Shown piece by piece: positions 1-9,778 of a stretch of 64,000 nt of DNA. Location of the stretch: contig NZ_PCOU01000003.1 in the NCBI RefSeq assembly GCF_002979455.1, positions 124,001 through 188,000 on the forward strand, in the 5' to 3' direction. This DNA is from Chryseobacterium sp. MYb7. Its GTDB lineage: Bacteria; Bacteroidota; Bacteroidia; Flavobacteriales; Weeksellaceae. Within the stretch, counting starts at the first letter, position 1; the number at the start of each line of letters is the position of its first letter. Position numbers and translations under genes: made by a program. The notes beneath the pieces were generated by a model, which saw nothing but the letters and a program-made list of their open reading frames with translations, had not been told where the DNA came from and ran no database searches.

Positions 1-1267
1 CTAAACAGGCTTTGGTATCAAAAACAATTGAATTTTCTTTTTTCAATGCACTTAAATCCATTTGAAGAAATTCATTATGAGAAACAGCTAAAATCAGAGC
101 GTCATATTTTTTTCCTTCAATAAGAACATCCAAAATATCAATCCCATATTCATGTTTTACTTCTTCTTTACTGGCCCAAGGATCATAAATATCTACATTA
201 ACACCATAATCAGAAAGTTCGGTATAAATATCTAATACTTTTGTATTCCTTACATCCGGGCAGTTTTCTTTGAATGTAACACCTAGAATCAATGCTTGAG
301 AATCTTTAATAACTTCACCTTTTGCAATCATCAATTTTACTACTTTAGAAGCAATAAATTTTGCAATTGAGTCATTTACACGACGTCCGGATAAAATCAC
401 ATCAGGATGGTAGCCTAATTGTTCCGCTTTATGTGCAAGATAATAAGGATCAACAGAAATACAATGTCCTCCTACTAAACCAGGTTTATATTTTAAAAAA
501 TTATATTTCGTTCCGGCAGCTTCCAAAACATCATTTGTATCAATTCCTATTCTGTCAAAAATTAGTGCCAGTTCATTTACAAAAGAAATATTTACATCAC
601 GTTGTGCATTTTCAATAGCTTTTGATGCTTCAGCAACCTTCAGACTGGATGCTTTATGTGTTCCTGCTGTAATAATTTTTTTATAGAGTTGATCTACTTC
701 TTCGGCAATTACCTCTGTAGAACCGGATGTTACTTTTTTTACACTGGTAAGTGTATTTATTTTATCTCCTGGATTAATTCTTTCCGGGGAATATCCTACA
801 AAGAAATCTTCATTATATTTTAGTCCTGAATATTTTTCTAAAACAGGTACACATTCTTCTTCTGTACAACCAGGGAACACGGTTGATTCATAAATTACAA
901 TGTCTCCATTTTTGATAATGCCTCCCAACATTTTTGAAGCAGAGATCAAGGGTTTAAGATCCGGAGCATTATATCTGTCAATAGGTGTAGGAACTGTTAC
1001 AATATAAATATTAGCATCTGCAATATCAGATAATTCACTTGTTGCCTGATAGCCTATTGTTGCATTAGATTCTGTATATTTTTTTAAAGCTGTAGTAAGT
1101 TTTTCAATATCAGCTTCAAGAGTAATATCCTCACCTTTATTAAGTTCACCAACACGTTGTGTATTGATATCAAATCCTAATACAGGATAATGAACTGCAA
1201 ATTCTAAAGACAATGGAAGTCCTACATACCCTTGCCCTATAACAGCTATCTTATAATTTATCATCAT
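1..1267 (-). CDS. Nucleotide-sugar dehydrogenase (UDP-ManNAc/GalNAc type), 3' end outside window
   Basis: Oxidises the C6 hydroxyl of a UDP-N-acetylhexosamine to a uronic acid, using NAD+ in the cytoplasm, to supply a sugar for surface polysaccharide. Translating the minus strand from 1267 gives an open frame with an N-terminal dinucleotide-binding motif (GQGYVGLP), then VPTP, a catalytic-type VFPGCTEE segment, YSPERINPG and [16 protein letters not shown], all typical of the TviB/WbpO/WecC group. The frame is still open at base 1, so the C-terminus is missing. The start overlaps the stop of the upstream kinase gene by ATGA, so the two are translationally coupled. A second in-frame ATG follows immediately. 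The exact substrate cannot be told from sequence alone. Confidence 0.9.
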   Translation of the reverse strand, partial: MMINYKIAVIGQGYVGLPLSLEFAVHYPVLGFDINTQRVGELNKGEDITLEADIEKLTTALKKYTESNATIGYQATSELSDIADANIYIVTVPTPIDRYNAPDLKPLISASKMLGGIIKNGDIVIYESTVFPGCTEEECVPVLEKYSGLKYNEDFFVGYSPERINPGDKINTLTSVKKVTSGSTEVIAEEVDQLYKKIITAGTHKASSLKVAEASKAIENAQRDVNISFVNELALIFDRIGIDTNDVLEAAGTKYNFLKYKPGLVGGHCISVDPYYLAHKAEQLGYHPDVILSGRRVNDSIAKFIASKVVKLMIAKGEVIKDSQALILGVTFKENCPDVRNTKVLDIYTELSDYGVNVDIYDPWASKEEVKHEYGIDILDVLIEGKKYDALILAVSHNEFLQMDLSALKKENSIVFDTKACL

Positions 1268-3651
1268 TTGTTAAATTTGTTTCTAACTTTTTGAAACCAT
1301 GATTTTTCAACATGGTTATTATATCCATAGCCGTATTTGTTACTGTATCCTAAATTTTCTCTATTAACATCATTAAGAACAAAACCAACATTGCTTATTT
1401 TCTTCTGATCAATATTAATATTAGCAAATTCCATTAATGATTTTTCAGTATATCTGGATCTAGATACATAGATGGTAACATCGGCCAGATCAGAAATAAG
1501 GAATGTATCAGTAACAAGAAGCAATGGAGCTGTATCAAGAATGATATAATCATATTTTCCTCTCAATTCTTCAAGAAGTGATTCATAACGACCATTAGAT
1601 AATAATTCTGTTGGGTTAGGAGGAATCATTCCTGAATAAATAACATCCAAATGAGGGTTAAAGGATGAAATGTGAATAATATCTTCAAGTTTGGTATTAT
1701 CAGAATAAAGGAATTCAGTAAGCCCTGTAAGTCCTTTTCTGGCAGGATTATATCTTTGAAGTTGAGGGTTTCTGATATCTGAACCTATTATGATAGCTTT
1801 TTTCTTAGGGTTAGCAAGTGTAAGAGCTAGGTTAACAGAAGTAAAAGTTTTACCTTCTCCCTTAACTGTAGATGTAACAAATACAATTTTACCTTTTTTA
1901 TCCTTAGGGAGCATGAAGTTCATATTAGTAATAAGAATTCTGAACGCCTCTGCCATTGGTGTAATATCATTCACCTTAACGATTTCAGAATCTCCTTTTT
2001 CAAGACTTGGTAATTCTGCAATTACAGGAGCATGAACAATTTTCTCTAAATCATGTTTAGTTTTAATCTTATTATTAAATAGATTTTTCAAATATATAAT
2101 GGCAACAGGAATCAATAATCCAATAATAAATGCCGCTAAAAGGATTATCATTTTTTTAGGTGCAACAGGCCCTTGTGATGAATATGCAGTATCTATCACT
2201 TTAGCTTTTGGTGCTGTAATAGATTGTGCAATAGCCGTTTCCTCTCTTTTTTGTAATAATAACAAATATAGATTTTCTTTTATCTGCTGCTGTCTTTCAA
2301 TACCTCTAAACATTTTTTCAATGGATGGAAGTTTAGAAATCTTTTCAGAGACTTTATTTTGTTCTCCCAAATATTCACCTCTTGCAAGCTCCAATCCGGT
2401 TTGATTTTTTTGTAAGCTTTGAACAATAGAAGTACGCAAAGAATTAACTTGTTTGGTAATGTCAACAACTGCAGGGTTTTCTGGTGTAGCAGATTCTAAC
2501 AATCTGTTTCTTTGTAATACCAACTGATTATAGTTTACAATTCCTGCTACAGCTTCAGAATTATTAAGACCTACATTTGCAGGTAATACCTGATACTGCC
2601 CTTGTTTAGAAACGAAATTAAGCAAGGAATTGGTAAGTTCTAGTTGAGCATTTACATCCAATTGTTTAGCTCTTGCAGATGCAGAACTCTCCAGACTAAT
2701 TTTTGCTTCTGTTTCTAAGTCCGTTAAATTATTTTTAGCTTTAAAGTTCTCTTTTTCATTTTCTACCTGGCCAAGCTCTACAGAAAGCTTCTTTACTCTA
2801 TCTTCAATAAAGTCCAGTGTTTTTTTAGATTCCTGATTTTTATCTGTAATCGCATCATTATTATACATTACAACTAATGTATTCAAAATGTCTGCGGCTT
2901 TAATTGTTTCTGGATAGTTTACTTCAAGTCCTACAACAGTAGTTTCTTTGTTTACCACTCCAATACCCACTTGTTGTTGCAAACTATTAACTTTTGCTTC
3001 AATTGGCGAGATAAAAAGTTCTAAATCATTAGTGTTTACATCTTTTATTTCGTTTGGATTAAACTGTTCGTTTTTAACGATAATAATATTTGCAAAAGGC
3101 AGATTTATTGTTTTTCCGAAACCGGAAACAATATTTTTTTCTAACTCATCTGAAGTAATGCTAATTTCATTTCCTTTTAGAGAAACATTTAAAGGCTTAC
3201 CCGGAAATTTTGCGAGAGGTTTCTCGTTAATTACTTTTACAATAATAGGAGATGTAGTTTTATATAACTCTTTTTTAATTACTTTTCCTTTTGCAAAAAT
3301 ATCAACCTGCAGGTTTTTAGTAATCACTACATCTCTCATTAGTCTTTTAGACTTGAGAATCTCAATTTCATTTTCAATACTATTGGTTTTCATCCCTCCA
3401 AATCCTGATAAATCCTGCAGCACGCCGGTATCAGTATTTGCACTAGGAGTATTTTTGGTATCTTTAATTAAAATTGTAGTTTTTATATTGTATACAGGAG
3501 TTATAAATTTAAATGCAATATAAGCCATCAATACAAATAAAAGAGCCGAAACCACAAACCATGGCCATCGTTGTAAATATGGCTTTACAATCTCATTAAT
3601 ATTATATTGATTTTCTGTATGAGAAAACTGAGTAGAATCCTGATTGTTCAT
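1264..3651 (-). CDS. wzc: Wzc-like polysaccharide co-polymerase with bacterial tyrosine kinase domain
   Basis: Inner-membrane regulator of capsule/exopolysaccharide chain length and export. The 795-residue protein has an N-terminal Wzz-type segment with a first membrane helix near residues 33-53, a long coiled-coil periplasmic region (about 270-480), a second membrane helix near 510-530, and a C-terminal BY-kinase. The kinase shows Walker A ([10 protein letters not shown], about residue 598), a Walker B type segment (YIILDTAP, about 703) and a tyrosine-rich tail (YSNKYGYGY, about 770-780) that is the usual autophosphorylation cluster. The gene begins 4 nt after the Wza-like gene stop and overlaps the dehydrogenase start. 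This is the fused proteobacterial/Bacteroidota form, not the split Gram-positive form. Confidence 0.93.
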   Translation of the reverse strand: MNNQDSTQFSHTENQYNINEIVKPYLQRWPWFVVSALLFVLMAYIAFKFITPVYNIKTTILIKDTKNTPSANTDTGVLQDLSGFGGMKTNSIENEIEILKSKRLMRDVVITKNLQVDIFAKGKVIKKELYKTTSPIIVKVINEKPLAKFPGKPLNVSLKGNEISITSDELEKNIVSGFGKTINLPFANIIIVKNEQFNPNEIKDVNTNDLELFISPIEAKVNSLQQQVGIGVVNKETTVVGLEVNYPETIKAADILNTLVVMYNNDAITDKNQESKKTLDFIEDRVKKLSVELGQVENEKENFKAKNNLTDLETEAKISLESSASARAKQLDVNAQLELTNSLLNFVSKQGQYQVLPANVGLNNSEAVAGIVNYNQLVLQRNRLLESATPENPAVVDITKQVNSLRTSIVQSLQKNQTGLELARGEYLGEQNKVSEKISKLPSIEKMFRGIERQQQIKENLYLLLLQKREETAIAQSITAPKAKVIDTAYSSQGPVAPKKMIILLAAFIIGLLIPVAIIYLKNLFNNKIKTKHDLEKIVHAPVIAELPSLEKGDSEIVKVNDITPMAEAFRILITNMNFMLPKDKKGKIVFVTSTVKGEGKTFTSVNLALTLANPKKKAIIIGSDIRNPQLQRYNPARKGLTGLTEFLYSDNTKLEDIIHISSFNPHLDVIYSGMIPPNPTELLSNGRYESLLEELRGKYDYIILDTAPLLLVTDTFLISDLADVTIYVSRSRYTEKSLMEFANINIDQKKISNVGFVLNDVNRENLGYSNKYGYGYNNHVEKSWFQKVRNKFNK

Positions 3652-3655
3652 TAAT

Positions 3656-4474
3656 TTATTTCTTGAATAGACTTATTACTACCGCGATTGCTGTAATACC
3701 AATTGAAATTGCCGTAAGGTAAATACCTGTATTTGGATTTTGCTTGGCTGCAATATTTCTTGCTTTATTAGATGATACAACAATTGCATCCCCTTGTTTC
3801 AAATTATAATAAGGTGAATTGATAAGATTCGCATCTTGCAAGTTTATTTTTCCATGAGTCACCTTACCATTTTCTGATCTTATAATTAATATATCATCTC
3901 TTTTTCCATACATTGTAAGATCACCTGCTAATCCAAGAGCGTTTAAAATAGTGGCCTGCCCGTTGGATATAGTATAATCTCCTTGTCTGTTTACTTCTCC
4001 AAGTACTGTAACCTTAAAGTTAGCAAGCCTTACATTTACCGTTGGATTTATAATATATCTCGTTAGTTTTTCACGAATCTCGTTTTTAAAATCAGCCAGT
4101 GACTTATTGGTTGTATTTATCTGACCTAAAACAGGAAAATCAATATTTCCGTTGGCATCTACAATATAGGTAGGCCCAGAAATACTTGTAGCACCCTGTG
4201 ACGGATTATTGCCTCCAGCAGTACCATTAGGCTGTATCACTTCTGATGAGGAATAATTTTGATTGAACGGCTTTACCACATCCATATCTTTTGCGGTAAT
4301 CAGAATAATAAGCTGATCACCTGTCTGTATTGTATTTCCAGAATTTTTCATAGAAGCCTCTATAGCCACCTGCTCTATATTCTGCATATAATTTAAATCA
4401 TTTTGTGCATTCTTATTCGTCTTACAAGAAACTAATAAAATACCTAATGATATCGCTAATATTTTCCCTTTCAT
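3656..4474 (-). CDS. wza: Wza-like polysaccharide export outer-membrane lipoprotein
   Basis: Predicted outer-membrane export channel component that works with the Wzc-like kinase encoded next. The 272-residue protein has a lipoprotein signal with lipobox LLVSC (Cys17), a Poly_export region (about 50-160, including [10 protein letters not shown] and IDFPVLGQI), an SLBB-type domain (about 165-240; [13 protein letters not shown]) and a hydrophobic C-terminal helix (about 250-270). It lies between the dehydratase gene (36 nt upstream) and wzc (4 nt downstream), so it is part of one operon. The C-terminal membrane helix is common in Bacteroidota members of this family. Confidence 0.92.
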   Translation of the reverse strand: MKGKILAISLGILLVSCKTNKNAQNDLNYMQNIEQVAIEASMKNSGNTIQTGDQLIILITAKDMDVVKPFNQNYSSSEVIQPNGTAGGNNPSQGATSISGPTYIVDANGNIDFPVLGQINTTNKSLADFKNEIREKLTRYIINPTVNVRLANFKVTVLGEVNRQGDYTISNGQATILNALGLAGDLTMYGKRDDILIIRSENGKVTHGKINLQDANLINSPYYNLKQGDAIVVSSNKARNIAAKQNPNTGIYLTAISIGITAIAVVISLFKK

Positions 4475-4510
4475 ATTTTAAAATTGTACAAATATACACT
4501 TATATTCCTC

Positions 4511-6439
4511 TTATTTATCTAAAGCTTCAAATATAGAATTATTGCTTTTAAATTCAGGAACTATAGTTTTAAGGATTCTTACTACCTCTACTTTATCCCT
4601 TCTTAAGGATGCCTTTGTAATTTGTTTTGTAAGAGTATCTATCTCTTCAAATCCCATAGAAGGATCTCTAGATATCATAATTTTCTCATTGTGAGTAGGT
4701 AGTGTTTTCGCATCATCACTTAGCAACTCTTCATATAGTTTTTCTCCCGGTCTTAATCCTGTATAAATGATCTTAATATCCAGATTGGGTTCAAATCCTG
4801 ATAACTTTATCATTCTTCTTGCCAGGTCGAGAATTTTAACAGGTTCTCCCATATCAAAAACAAAAATTTCCCCACCTTCTCCCATCGTTCCTGCTTGTAG
4901 AACCAATTCACAAGCTTCAGGAATTGTCATGAAATATCTCACAATATCCGGATGTGTAATGGTTACCGGACCTCCTGCTGCAATCTGTTTTTTAAAATGA
5001 GGAATTACTGACCCGTTAGATCCCAATACGTTTCCAAATCTTGTTGTAATAAATTTTGTCACATTGCCATCCACATTCTGCAGCGACTGTACAAAAAGCT
5101 CAGCGGCACGCTTTGAAGCTCCCATTACGTTGGTAGGATTTACAGCTTTATCTGTAGATACCATAACGAATCTGTTTACTTTATATTTACTGGATAACTT
5201 TGCAACAATCTTAGAACCTAATATATTAACAAAAATAGCTTCGTGAGGATTTTCTTCTACCAATGGTACATGCTTATAAGCAGCAGCATGATAAACCATT
5301 GAGAAGTTATACATCTGGAATAGAGATTCCATCCTGTGTTGGTTAGAAACATCTCCTAAAACAAACTTGAAAGCAATGTGAGGATATTTTTCTCTCATTT
5401 CAAGTTCAATTTCGTACAATGGCGTTTCTGCCTGATCCAATATCACGATCAAAGAAGGATTAAAGTTAGCAACCTGTCTTACAATTTCACTTCCTATAGA
5501 CCCTGCTCCACCAGTTACCAGTACTGTTTTCTCAAAATGTCTACTTTTTACTTTTTCGTTTTGAATTTTAATAGGCTTTCTATTCAATAAATCCTCAATC
5601 TGAAGATTTCTAATAGATCCCCCTAAATCACTATCTCTCAATTTTTGTACAGATGGAGCTTTGAAAACATTAAGATCTTTTTCCAAAAATAGATTAACCC
5701 AGGCATTCATCTCCTCTCTGGCCATCATTTCTTTAACAATAAGGACTCCATCAATAATAAGATCTTCTTTTGAGTTTTCTTCTATTTTCTGTTTTTCGTA
5801 AATGGGTTTTCCTAATAGTGATGCTCTTTTAGAATCTGTCCTTTGTGTCAGAAACCCTACTACCTGATAAGGCAGGCTTGGATTATCCAGAATGGCGCGG
5901 GCAATGGCAATAGATTGCTCATCAATTCCCAATACTAAAATTCTTTTTTTCAGAGCGCTTCTTCTGTATTCTCTTACGATATGGAAAAATTCTTTCACAT
6001 ATAATCTAAAGAGAAACAGCCCCATAAAGGAAATCACAAAATACAGGATCAGATAAGGTGTAAGTATAAATTTACCCCCGGTACTCCAGAAATAAAATAT
6101 ATTTATAGTTCCGATAGCCAGCATGGTGCAAAAGCACGATATCAAAAGCTTAAATAGGTCTATGAATGTTGAATGGCGGATAATCCCTGCATAGGTCTTA
6201 AAAACATACATAAAAGCGGTATTTATCAAAATGATAAAAACGAAAATCACGCTTTTATCTTCATGATAGATAAATTCCTGCTTGGTAATTTTTTCGATAA
6301 TGTAAGTAGAAAGAAATAAAGATATAACCAGAATAATAATGTCTATTACAAGAATTATCCATCTAGGAAGATATCTTACGTCTGAGAGATTGACAACATT
6401 ATCCCCTCCAAATATTGTTTTCCTAAGAGAATTGTACAT
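4511..6439 (-). CDS. Membrane-anchored NDP-sugar 4,6-dehydratase/epimerase (CapD/WbpM/PglF family)
   Basis: Probably converts UDP-GlcNAc to a 4-keto-6-deoxy sugar for surface polysaccharide. The 642-residue protein has four N-terminal membrane helices (about residues 27-150), a CoA-binding-like Rossmann region (about 165-290) and a catalytic SDR domain with TGGAGSIGSE near residue 310, AAAYKHVPLVEENP, and STDKAVNPTNVMGASKR. The Met in place of the usual catalytic Tyr before xxxK is the known SMK arrangement of WbpM/PglF enzymes. It is the first gene of the polysaccharide operon, and a strong promoter sequence lies 50-80 bp upstream. Confidence 0.93.
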   Translation of the reverse strand: MYNSLRKTIFGGDNVVNLSDVRYLPRWIILVIDIIILVISLFLSTYIIEKITKQEFIYHEDKSVIFVFIILINTAFMYVFKTYAGIIRHSTFIDLFKLLISCFCTMLAIGTINIFYFWSTGGKFILTPYLILYFVISFMGLFLFRLYVKEFFHIVREYRRSALKKRILVLGIDEQSIAIARAILDNPSLPYQVVGFLTQRTDSKRASLLGKPIYEKQKIEENSKEDLIIDGVLIVKEMMAREEMNAWVNLFLEKDLNVFKAPSVQKLRDSDLGGSIRNLQIEDLLNRKPIKIQNEKVKSRHFEKTVLVTGGAGSIGSEIVRQVANFNPSLIVILDQAETPLYEIELEMREKYPHIAFKFVLGDVSNQHRMESLFQMYNFSMVYHAAAYKHVPLVEENPHEAIFVNILGSKIVAKLSSKYKVNRFVMVSTDKAVNPTNVMGASKRAAELFVQSLQNVDGNVTKFITTRFGNVLGSNGSVIPHFKKQIAAGGPVTITHPDIVRYFMTIPEACELVLQAGTMGEGGEIFVFDMGEPVKILDLARRMIKLSGFEPNLDIKIIYTGLRPGEKLYEELLSDDAKTLPTHNEKIMISRDPSMGFEEIDTLTKQITKASLRRDKVEVVRILKTIVPEFKSNNSIFEALDK

Positions 6440-6794
6440 TGTCTTTATTGGTGTTCATATTTAATTATAGTCTAATATCTAATCATCCAATCAAAGATAA
6501 TTCCGATACAATCATGCAAAAATAAATAAATTTATTTCAATATGTTGAAATCGAAAATAAATTTGATGTTACATTTATGAAATCTATTGATTCCATTAAA
6601 ATACAGCTAAACTCACAGACAAAAACCATACCATAAAAACTCTTATAAAAGTGATATTTATCTGTAAAATTATCTTACTCTAGCTGCTTTATATTTAAAA
6701 TAATTATTAAATATCTATATATCAATCTTTTTCAATGAACTTTTTGTTTTATCTGAATAAATCACGGTCTAGTTTTTTTTAATTCGTTAAAATT
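6440..6794. other. Intergenic region: polysaccharide-operon promoter and AT-rich spacer
   Basis: A 355-bp gap between the start of the CapD/WbpM gene and the end of recX, both on the minus strand. It contains the minus-strand promoter at 6492-6519. The remaining DNA (about 6520-6790) is very AT-rich, with no convincing gene, RNA or hairpin. Confidence 0.6.
6492..6519 (-). promoter_or_regulatory. Flavobacterial-type promoter of the polysaccharide operon
   Basis: On the minus strand the sequence reads TTG (6519-6517), 17 bp, then TATCTTTG (6499-6492). This matches the Bacteroidota primary-sigma consensus TTG-N17-20-TAnnTTTG. Predicted transcription would begin near 6485, about 45 nt upstream of the dehydratase ATG at 6439. 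Confidence 0.65.
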
Positions 6795-7253
6795 TTAGTC
6801 AAAAATATCAATTATTTTCTCATATTCAAAACCTTTGCTCATTAAATATTTTATTGTCTTGGTTTTTTTTTGATATTCTTTCAAGCCGGTTTGCTTGGAA
6901 TAATAATCTTCAAAAATCTTTCTGATAGTTTTTTCATAATCAGACTCATATATCTCATCGAAACAAGAATTGATCAGTCTCTCAGAAATCTGTTTTTGCT
7001 TCAGATTCATTTTTATTTTAGTTCTGCCCCAATGTTTGATATAGAATTTACCTCTGATATAGCTTCTTGTAAACCTCTCTTCATTCAGATAATTTTCTTT
7101 CAGCAGATATAAAATGATTTCTTCCTTTGCTTCATCAATAAGCAAAAACTCTCTCATCTTCTGTTCTACTTCTGCATGACAGCGATCCTGGTAAACACAG
7201 TAATTGACCAGCTTTTGTTTGATTTCCTCGAAAGTATATGATTTTTTGTCCAT
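6795..7253 (-). CDS. recX: RecX-family regulatory protein
   Basis: Predicted RecA modulator. The 152-residue protein is all-helical with the RecX three-repeat layout: LVNYCVYQDRCHAEVEQKM (about 10-30), YLLKENYLNEERFTRSYIRGKF (about 50-72, the most conserved part), WGRTKIKMNLKQKQIS (about 75-92), and a final repeat ending in KYLMSKGFEYEKI. It is not next to recA. It is downstream of glyA on the same strand but separated by a good terminator hairpin (7264-7290), so it probably has its own promoter or depends on read-through. Confidence 0.85.
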   Translation of the reverse strand: MDKKSYTFEEIKQKLVNYCVYQDRCHAEVEQKMREFLLIDEAKEEIILYLLKENYLNEERFTRSYIRGKFYIKHWGRTKIKMNLKQKQISERLINSCFDEIYESDYEKTIRKIFEDYYSKQTGLKEYQKKTKTIKYLMSKGFEYEKIIDIFD

Positions 7254-7263
7254 TTGAATAAAA

Positions 7264-7290
7264 AAAGAATGAGCAGTCTGCCCATTCTTT
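7264..7290 (-). terminator. Rho-independent terminator of glyA
   Basis: AAAGAATGAGCA (7264-7275) pairs with TGCCCATTCTTT (7279-7290), with one wobble and a 3-nt loop. On the minus strand the stem is followed by a run of T, placing it just after the glyA stop. Confidence 0.75.
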
Positions 7291-7310
7291 ATATGATATT
7301 GGAATGCCTG

Positions 7311-8576
7311 TTAGTAATTGAACAAAGCTTTTCCTTCCATTAATTCGTTCACTTTCTTTCTTACTGATGAAAGAACTTCTTCATTTTTGATATTATCCAC
7401 TACTTCAGAAATCAATCCTGCGATAGTATCCATATCATTTTCTTTCAATCCTCTTGTTGTAATAGCAGCAGTTCCTAATCTGATACCAGATGTAGTAAAT
7501 GGAGATTTATCATCGAAAGGAACCATGTTTTTGTTACAAGTAATATCAGCAAGCACTAATGCTTTTTCTGTTTCCTTACCATTTACACCTTTGTTTCTAA
7601 GGTCAACCAGCATTAAATGATTGTCTGTACCACCACTTACGATATCAAATCCTCTGTCGATCATCGCTTTTGATAATGCCTGAGCATTCGCTTTAACCTG
7701 TTTTGCATAGGTTTCGAACTGAACATCTAAAGCTTCACCGAAAGCTACCGCTTTACCAGCAATCACATGCTCAAGCGGTCCTCCCTGAATACCAGGGAAT
7801 ACAGCTCCGTCTAATACCTGGCTCATCATTTTGATTTCTCCTTTTGGAGTTTTGTGGCCATATGTATTTTCGAAATCTTTACCCATCATGATCATTCCTC
7901 CTCTTGGCCCTCTAAGGGTTTTGTGAGTAGTGGTAGTTACTACATGGCAGTGTTCGAATGGTGAGTTTAATAATCCTTTTGCTACTAAACCAGCCGGGTG
8001 AGCAATATCTGCCCAAAGCGTTGCACCAACTTCGTCTGCAACCTCTCTGAATTTAGCATAATCTAAATCTCTTGAATAGGCTGAGAAACCTGCAATAAGC
8101 ATTTTTGGTTTTTCTCTCAATGCTACTTCTCTCATTTGATCGTAATCAATAAGACCTGTTTCCTGCTGAACTCCGTAAGAAACTACGTTATACTGAATAC
8201 CAGAAAAATTAACTGCAGAACCGTGAGTAAGGTGTCCTCCCATGGAAAGATCCATACCCATGATTTTGTCACCTGGTTTCAAAACTGCAAGATAAATGGC
8301 AGCGTTCGCCTGAGAACCGGAATGTGGCTGAACATTCACGTAATCTACTCCGAAAAGTTCTTTTGCTCTGTTGATAGCTAATGTTTCAACCTCGTCTACT
8401 ACTTCACATCCTCCGTAATATCTTTTTCCGGGATATCCTTCAGCATATTTGTTTGTCAGTACACTTCCCATTGCTTTCATCACGTTTTCAGAAACGAAAT
8501 TTTCTGATGCGATAAGCTCTAATCCATGGGTTTGTCTTTGTCTTTCCTTTTCAATCAGGTCGAAAATAATATCCAT
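7311..8576 (-). CDS. glyA: Serine hydroxymethyltransferase
   Basis: PLP enzyme interconverting serine and glycine with tetrahydrofolate, feeding one-carbon units to purine, thymidylate and methionine synthesis. The family blocks are all present: [48 protein letters not shown], and the PLP-lysine motif [16 protein letters not shown]. From the ATG at 8576 the product is 421 residues, starting [15 protein letters not shown]. An in-frame ATG 27 nt upstream (8603) would add nine residues, but it lies almost on the predicted transcription start, given a TACATTTG -7 box at 8613-8606, so the shorter start is preferred. Confidence 0.95.
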   Translation of the reverse strand: MDIIFDLIEKERQRQTHGLELIASENFVSENVMKAMGSVLTNKYAEGYPGKRYYGGCEVVDEVETLAINRAKELFGVDYVNVQPHSGSQANAAIYLAVLKPGDKIMGMDLSMGGHLTHGSAVNFSGIQYNVVSYGVQQETGLIDYDQMREVALREKPKMLIAGFSAYSRDLDYAKFREVADEVGATLWADIAHPAGLVAKGLLNSPFEHCHVVTTTTHKTLRGPRGGMIMMGKDFENTYGHKTPKGEIKMMSQVLDGAVFPGIQGGPLEHVIAGKAVAFGEALDVQFETYAKQVKANAQALSKAMIDRGFDIVSGGTDNHLMLVDLRNKGVNGKETEKALVLADITCNKNMVPFDDKSPFTTSGIRLGTAAITTRGLKENDMDTIAGLISEVVDNIKNEEVLSSVRKKVNELMEGKALFNY

Positions 8577-8605
8577 TTTACTTTTAGTTTTTGAAATTTT
8601 CACCC

Positions 8606-8613
8606 CAAATGTA
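8606..8613 (-). promoter_or_regulatory. Candidate -7 box of glyA
   Basis: The minus strand reads TACATTTG, matching TAnnTTTG, about 30 bp upstream of the chosen glyA start. No clear TTG was found at the expected upstream distance, so this rests on one element. Confidence 0.4.
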
Positions 8614-8703
8614 CGGAATTTTCGTCGAGATTTCTCTATTGAAAAAATGATTTTTAAACACTAAAAAATGAAAATACACCTGTTTTATTTCTCCGGAAAG
8701 TCT

Positions 8704-9609
8704 TTAAAATTCTTCATCCGTAAGTTCTTTATTCACCACGGCACCTGCAAAATTACCCTGTGCTATTGCATTGGCTACGGAACGCATCATGGTTACATTG
8801 TCTCCACAGGCAAAAAGTCCGGGAATATTTGTTTTCTGCATCATGTCTACTTTAATAAATCCCTGTTCCGTCAGTTCACATCCCAAATCTTCCGATACGT
8901 TTACATTCTGTTCAAAAGGAATTTTAGCATACAAAGCCTGCAAAGAAATTTCCTGTCCGTTTTTGAAAACCAGTTTTTGAATAGTGCCGTTTTCATGTTT
9001 TATTGCTTCAATTTCATCTTCGTTAAGCATGATTTTATTCTGATTCAGTTTTTCAATCTGTTCTTTTGAAAGTGCAGCCTTTCCATTGGTAAACAAAGTA
9101 AGGTTTTTGGTCAGATTAAAGATCAGTTTTGAAAACTCGTAAGCCATATCTCCATTGGAAAGAATTCCGGTAATTTCATTTTTCACTTCATAGCCATGGC
9201 AGTACGGACAATGTATCACAGAAATCCCCCAGCACTCTGCAAATCCAGGAATATCTGGCATGAGGTCTTTTACTCCCGAGGCAAGAATCAGTTTTTTAGT
9301 ATTGAATTTTTCATTGGATGAAGTTTCAACCTCAAAACCTTCGGTGGTCTTTTTTGTTTTCACAATTGTTCCGTTGTAAAAATGGACTGTCTTATATTTT
9401 TCAACATCTCTTTTTGCAAGTTGTGCAATTTCTGCTGGTGTTTTCCCATCGTGGGTAACGAAATTATGGGAATGAGGAGTCTGCCTGTTACTGGGTTTTC
9501 CGTTGTCAATAATCAGGATACTTCTTAAAGATCTTCCTAAAGACATTCCTGCTGATAAACCTGAATAGCTTCCTCCTATTATGATGGCATCAAAGTTTTT
9601 GTTTTCCAT
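8704..9609 (-). CDS. Thioredoxin-reductase-like FAD/NAD(P) oxidoreductase
   Basis: Class II pyridine nucleotide-disulfide oxidoreductase fold. The 301-residue protein has an N-terminal FAD motif (IIIGGSYSGLSAG, about 10-22), a redox-active-type pair in HCPYCHGYE (about 134-141), and a C-terminal FAD motif (GLFACGDN). The CPYC pair is in the position of the TrxB CxxC, but overall the protein resembles the short standalone TrxB-like group of uncertain partner more than canonical TrxB. A stand-alone role in thiol or small-molecule redox is inferred. Its 5' leader is made almost entirely of a heptamer tandem array (9617-9686) that lies directly after the promoter. Confidence 0.8.
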   Translation of the reverse strand: MENKNFDAIIIGGSYSGLSAGMSLGRSLRSILIIDNGKPSNRQTPHSHNFVTHDGKTPAEIAQLAKRDVEKYKTVHFYNGTIVKTKKTTEGFEVETSSNEKFNTKKLILASGVKDLMPDIPGFAECWGISVIHCPYCHGYEVKNEITGILSNGDMAYEFSKLIFNLTKNLTLFTNGKAALSKEQIEKLNQNKIMLNEDEIEAIKHENGTIQKLVFKNGQEISLQALYAKIPFEQNVNVSEDLGCELTEQGFIKVDMMQKTNIPGLFACGDNVTMMRSVANAIAQGNFAGAVVNKELTDEEF

Positions 9610-9616
9610 AGTTCAA

Positions 9617-9686
9617 TTGATAGTTGATAGTTGATAGTTGATAGTTGATAGTTGATAGTTGATAGTTGATAGTTGATAGTTGATAG
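9617..9686. repeat. Tandem array of ten perfect TTGATAG heptamers
   Basis: Ten uninterrupted copies of a 7-bp unit (TTGATAG on plus, CTATCAA on minus). The array fills the space between the predicted -7 box (9689-9696) and the ATG at 9609 of the oxidoreductase gene, so it would be transcribed as the 5' untranslated leader. Copy number in such arrays is prone to slippage. Confidence 0.95.
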
Positions 9687-9688
9687 TG

Positions 9689-9717
9689 CAAAGTTACCAT
9701 AAAATCAATTAACGCAA
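9689..9717 (-). promoter_or_regulatory. Promoter of the oxidoreductase gene
   Basis: Minus strand: TTG (9717-9715), 18 bp, TAACTTTG (9696-9689), fitting the flavobacterial consensus. It directly abuts the heptamer array. Confidence 0.6.
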
Positions 9718-9778
9718 TAAAGTTGCAATAATATTTATCTATTAACTTTATCTTGTCAACAAATCATCATTTTCATCT

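Noticed and set aside
2948..3523. A 191-codon plus-strand open frame inside the Wzc-like gene
   Set aside because: It is fully antisense to a strongly supported gene, has no recognisable family or start context, and reflects low stop density opposite the real frame.
9617..9686. CRISPR array
   Set aside because: The repeat unit is only 7 bp and there are no spacers; same for the arrays at 57491 and 59965. No cas genes are present.
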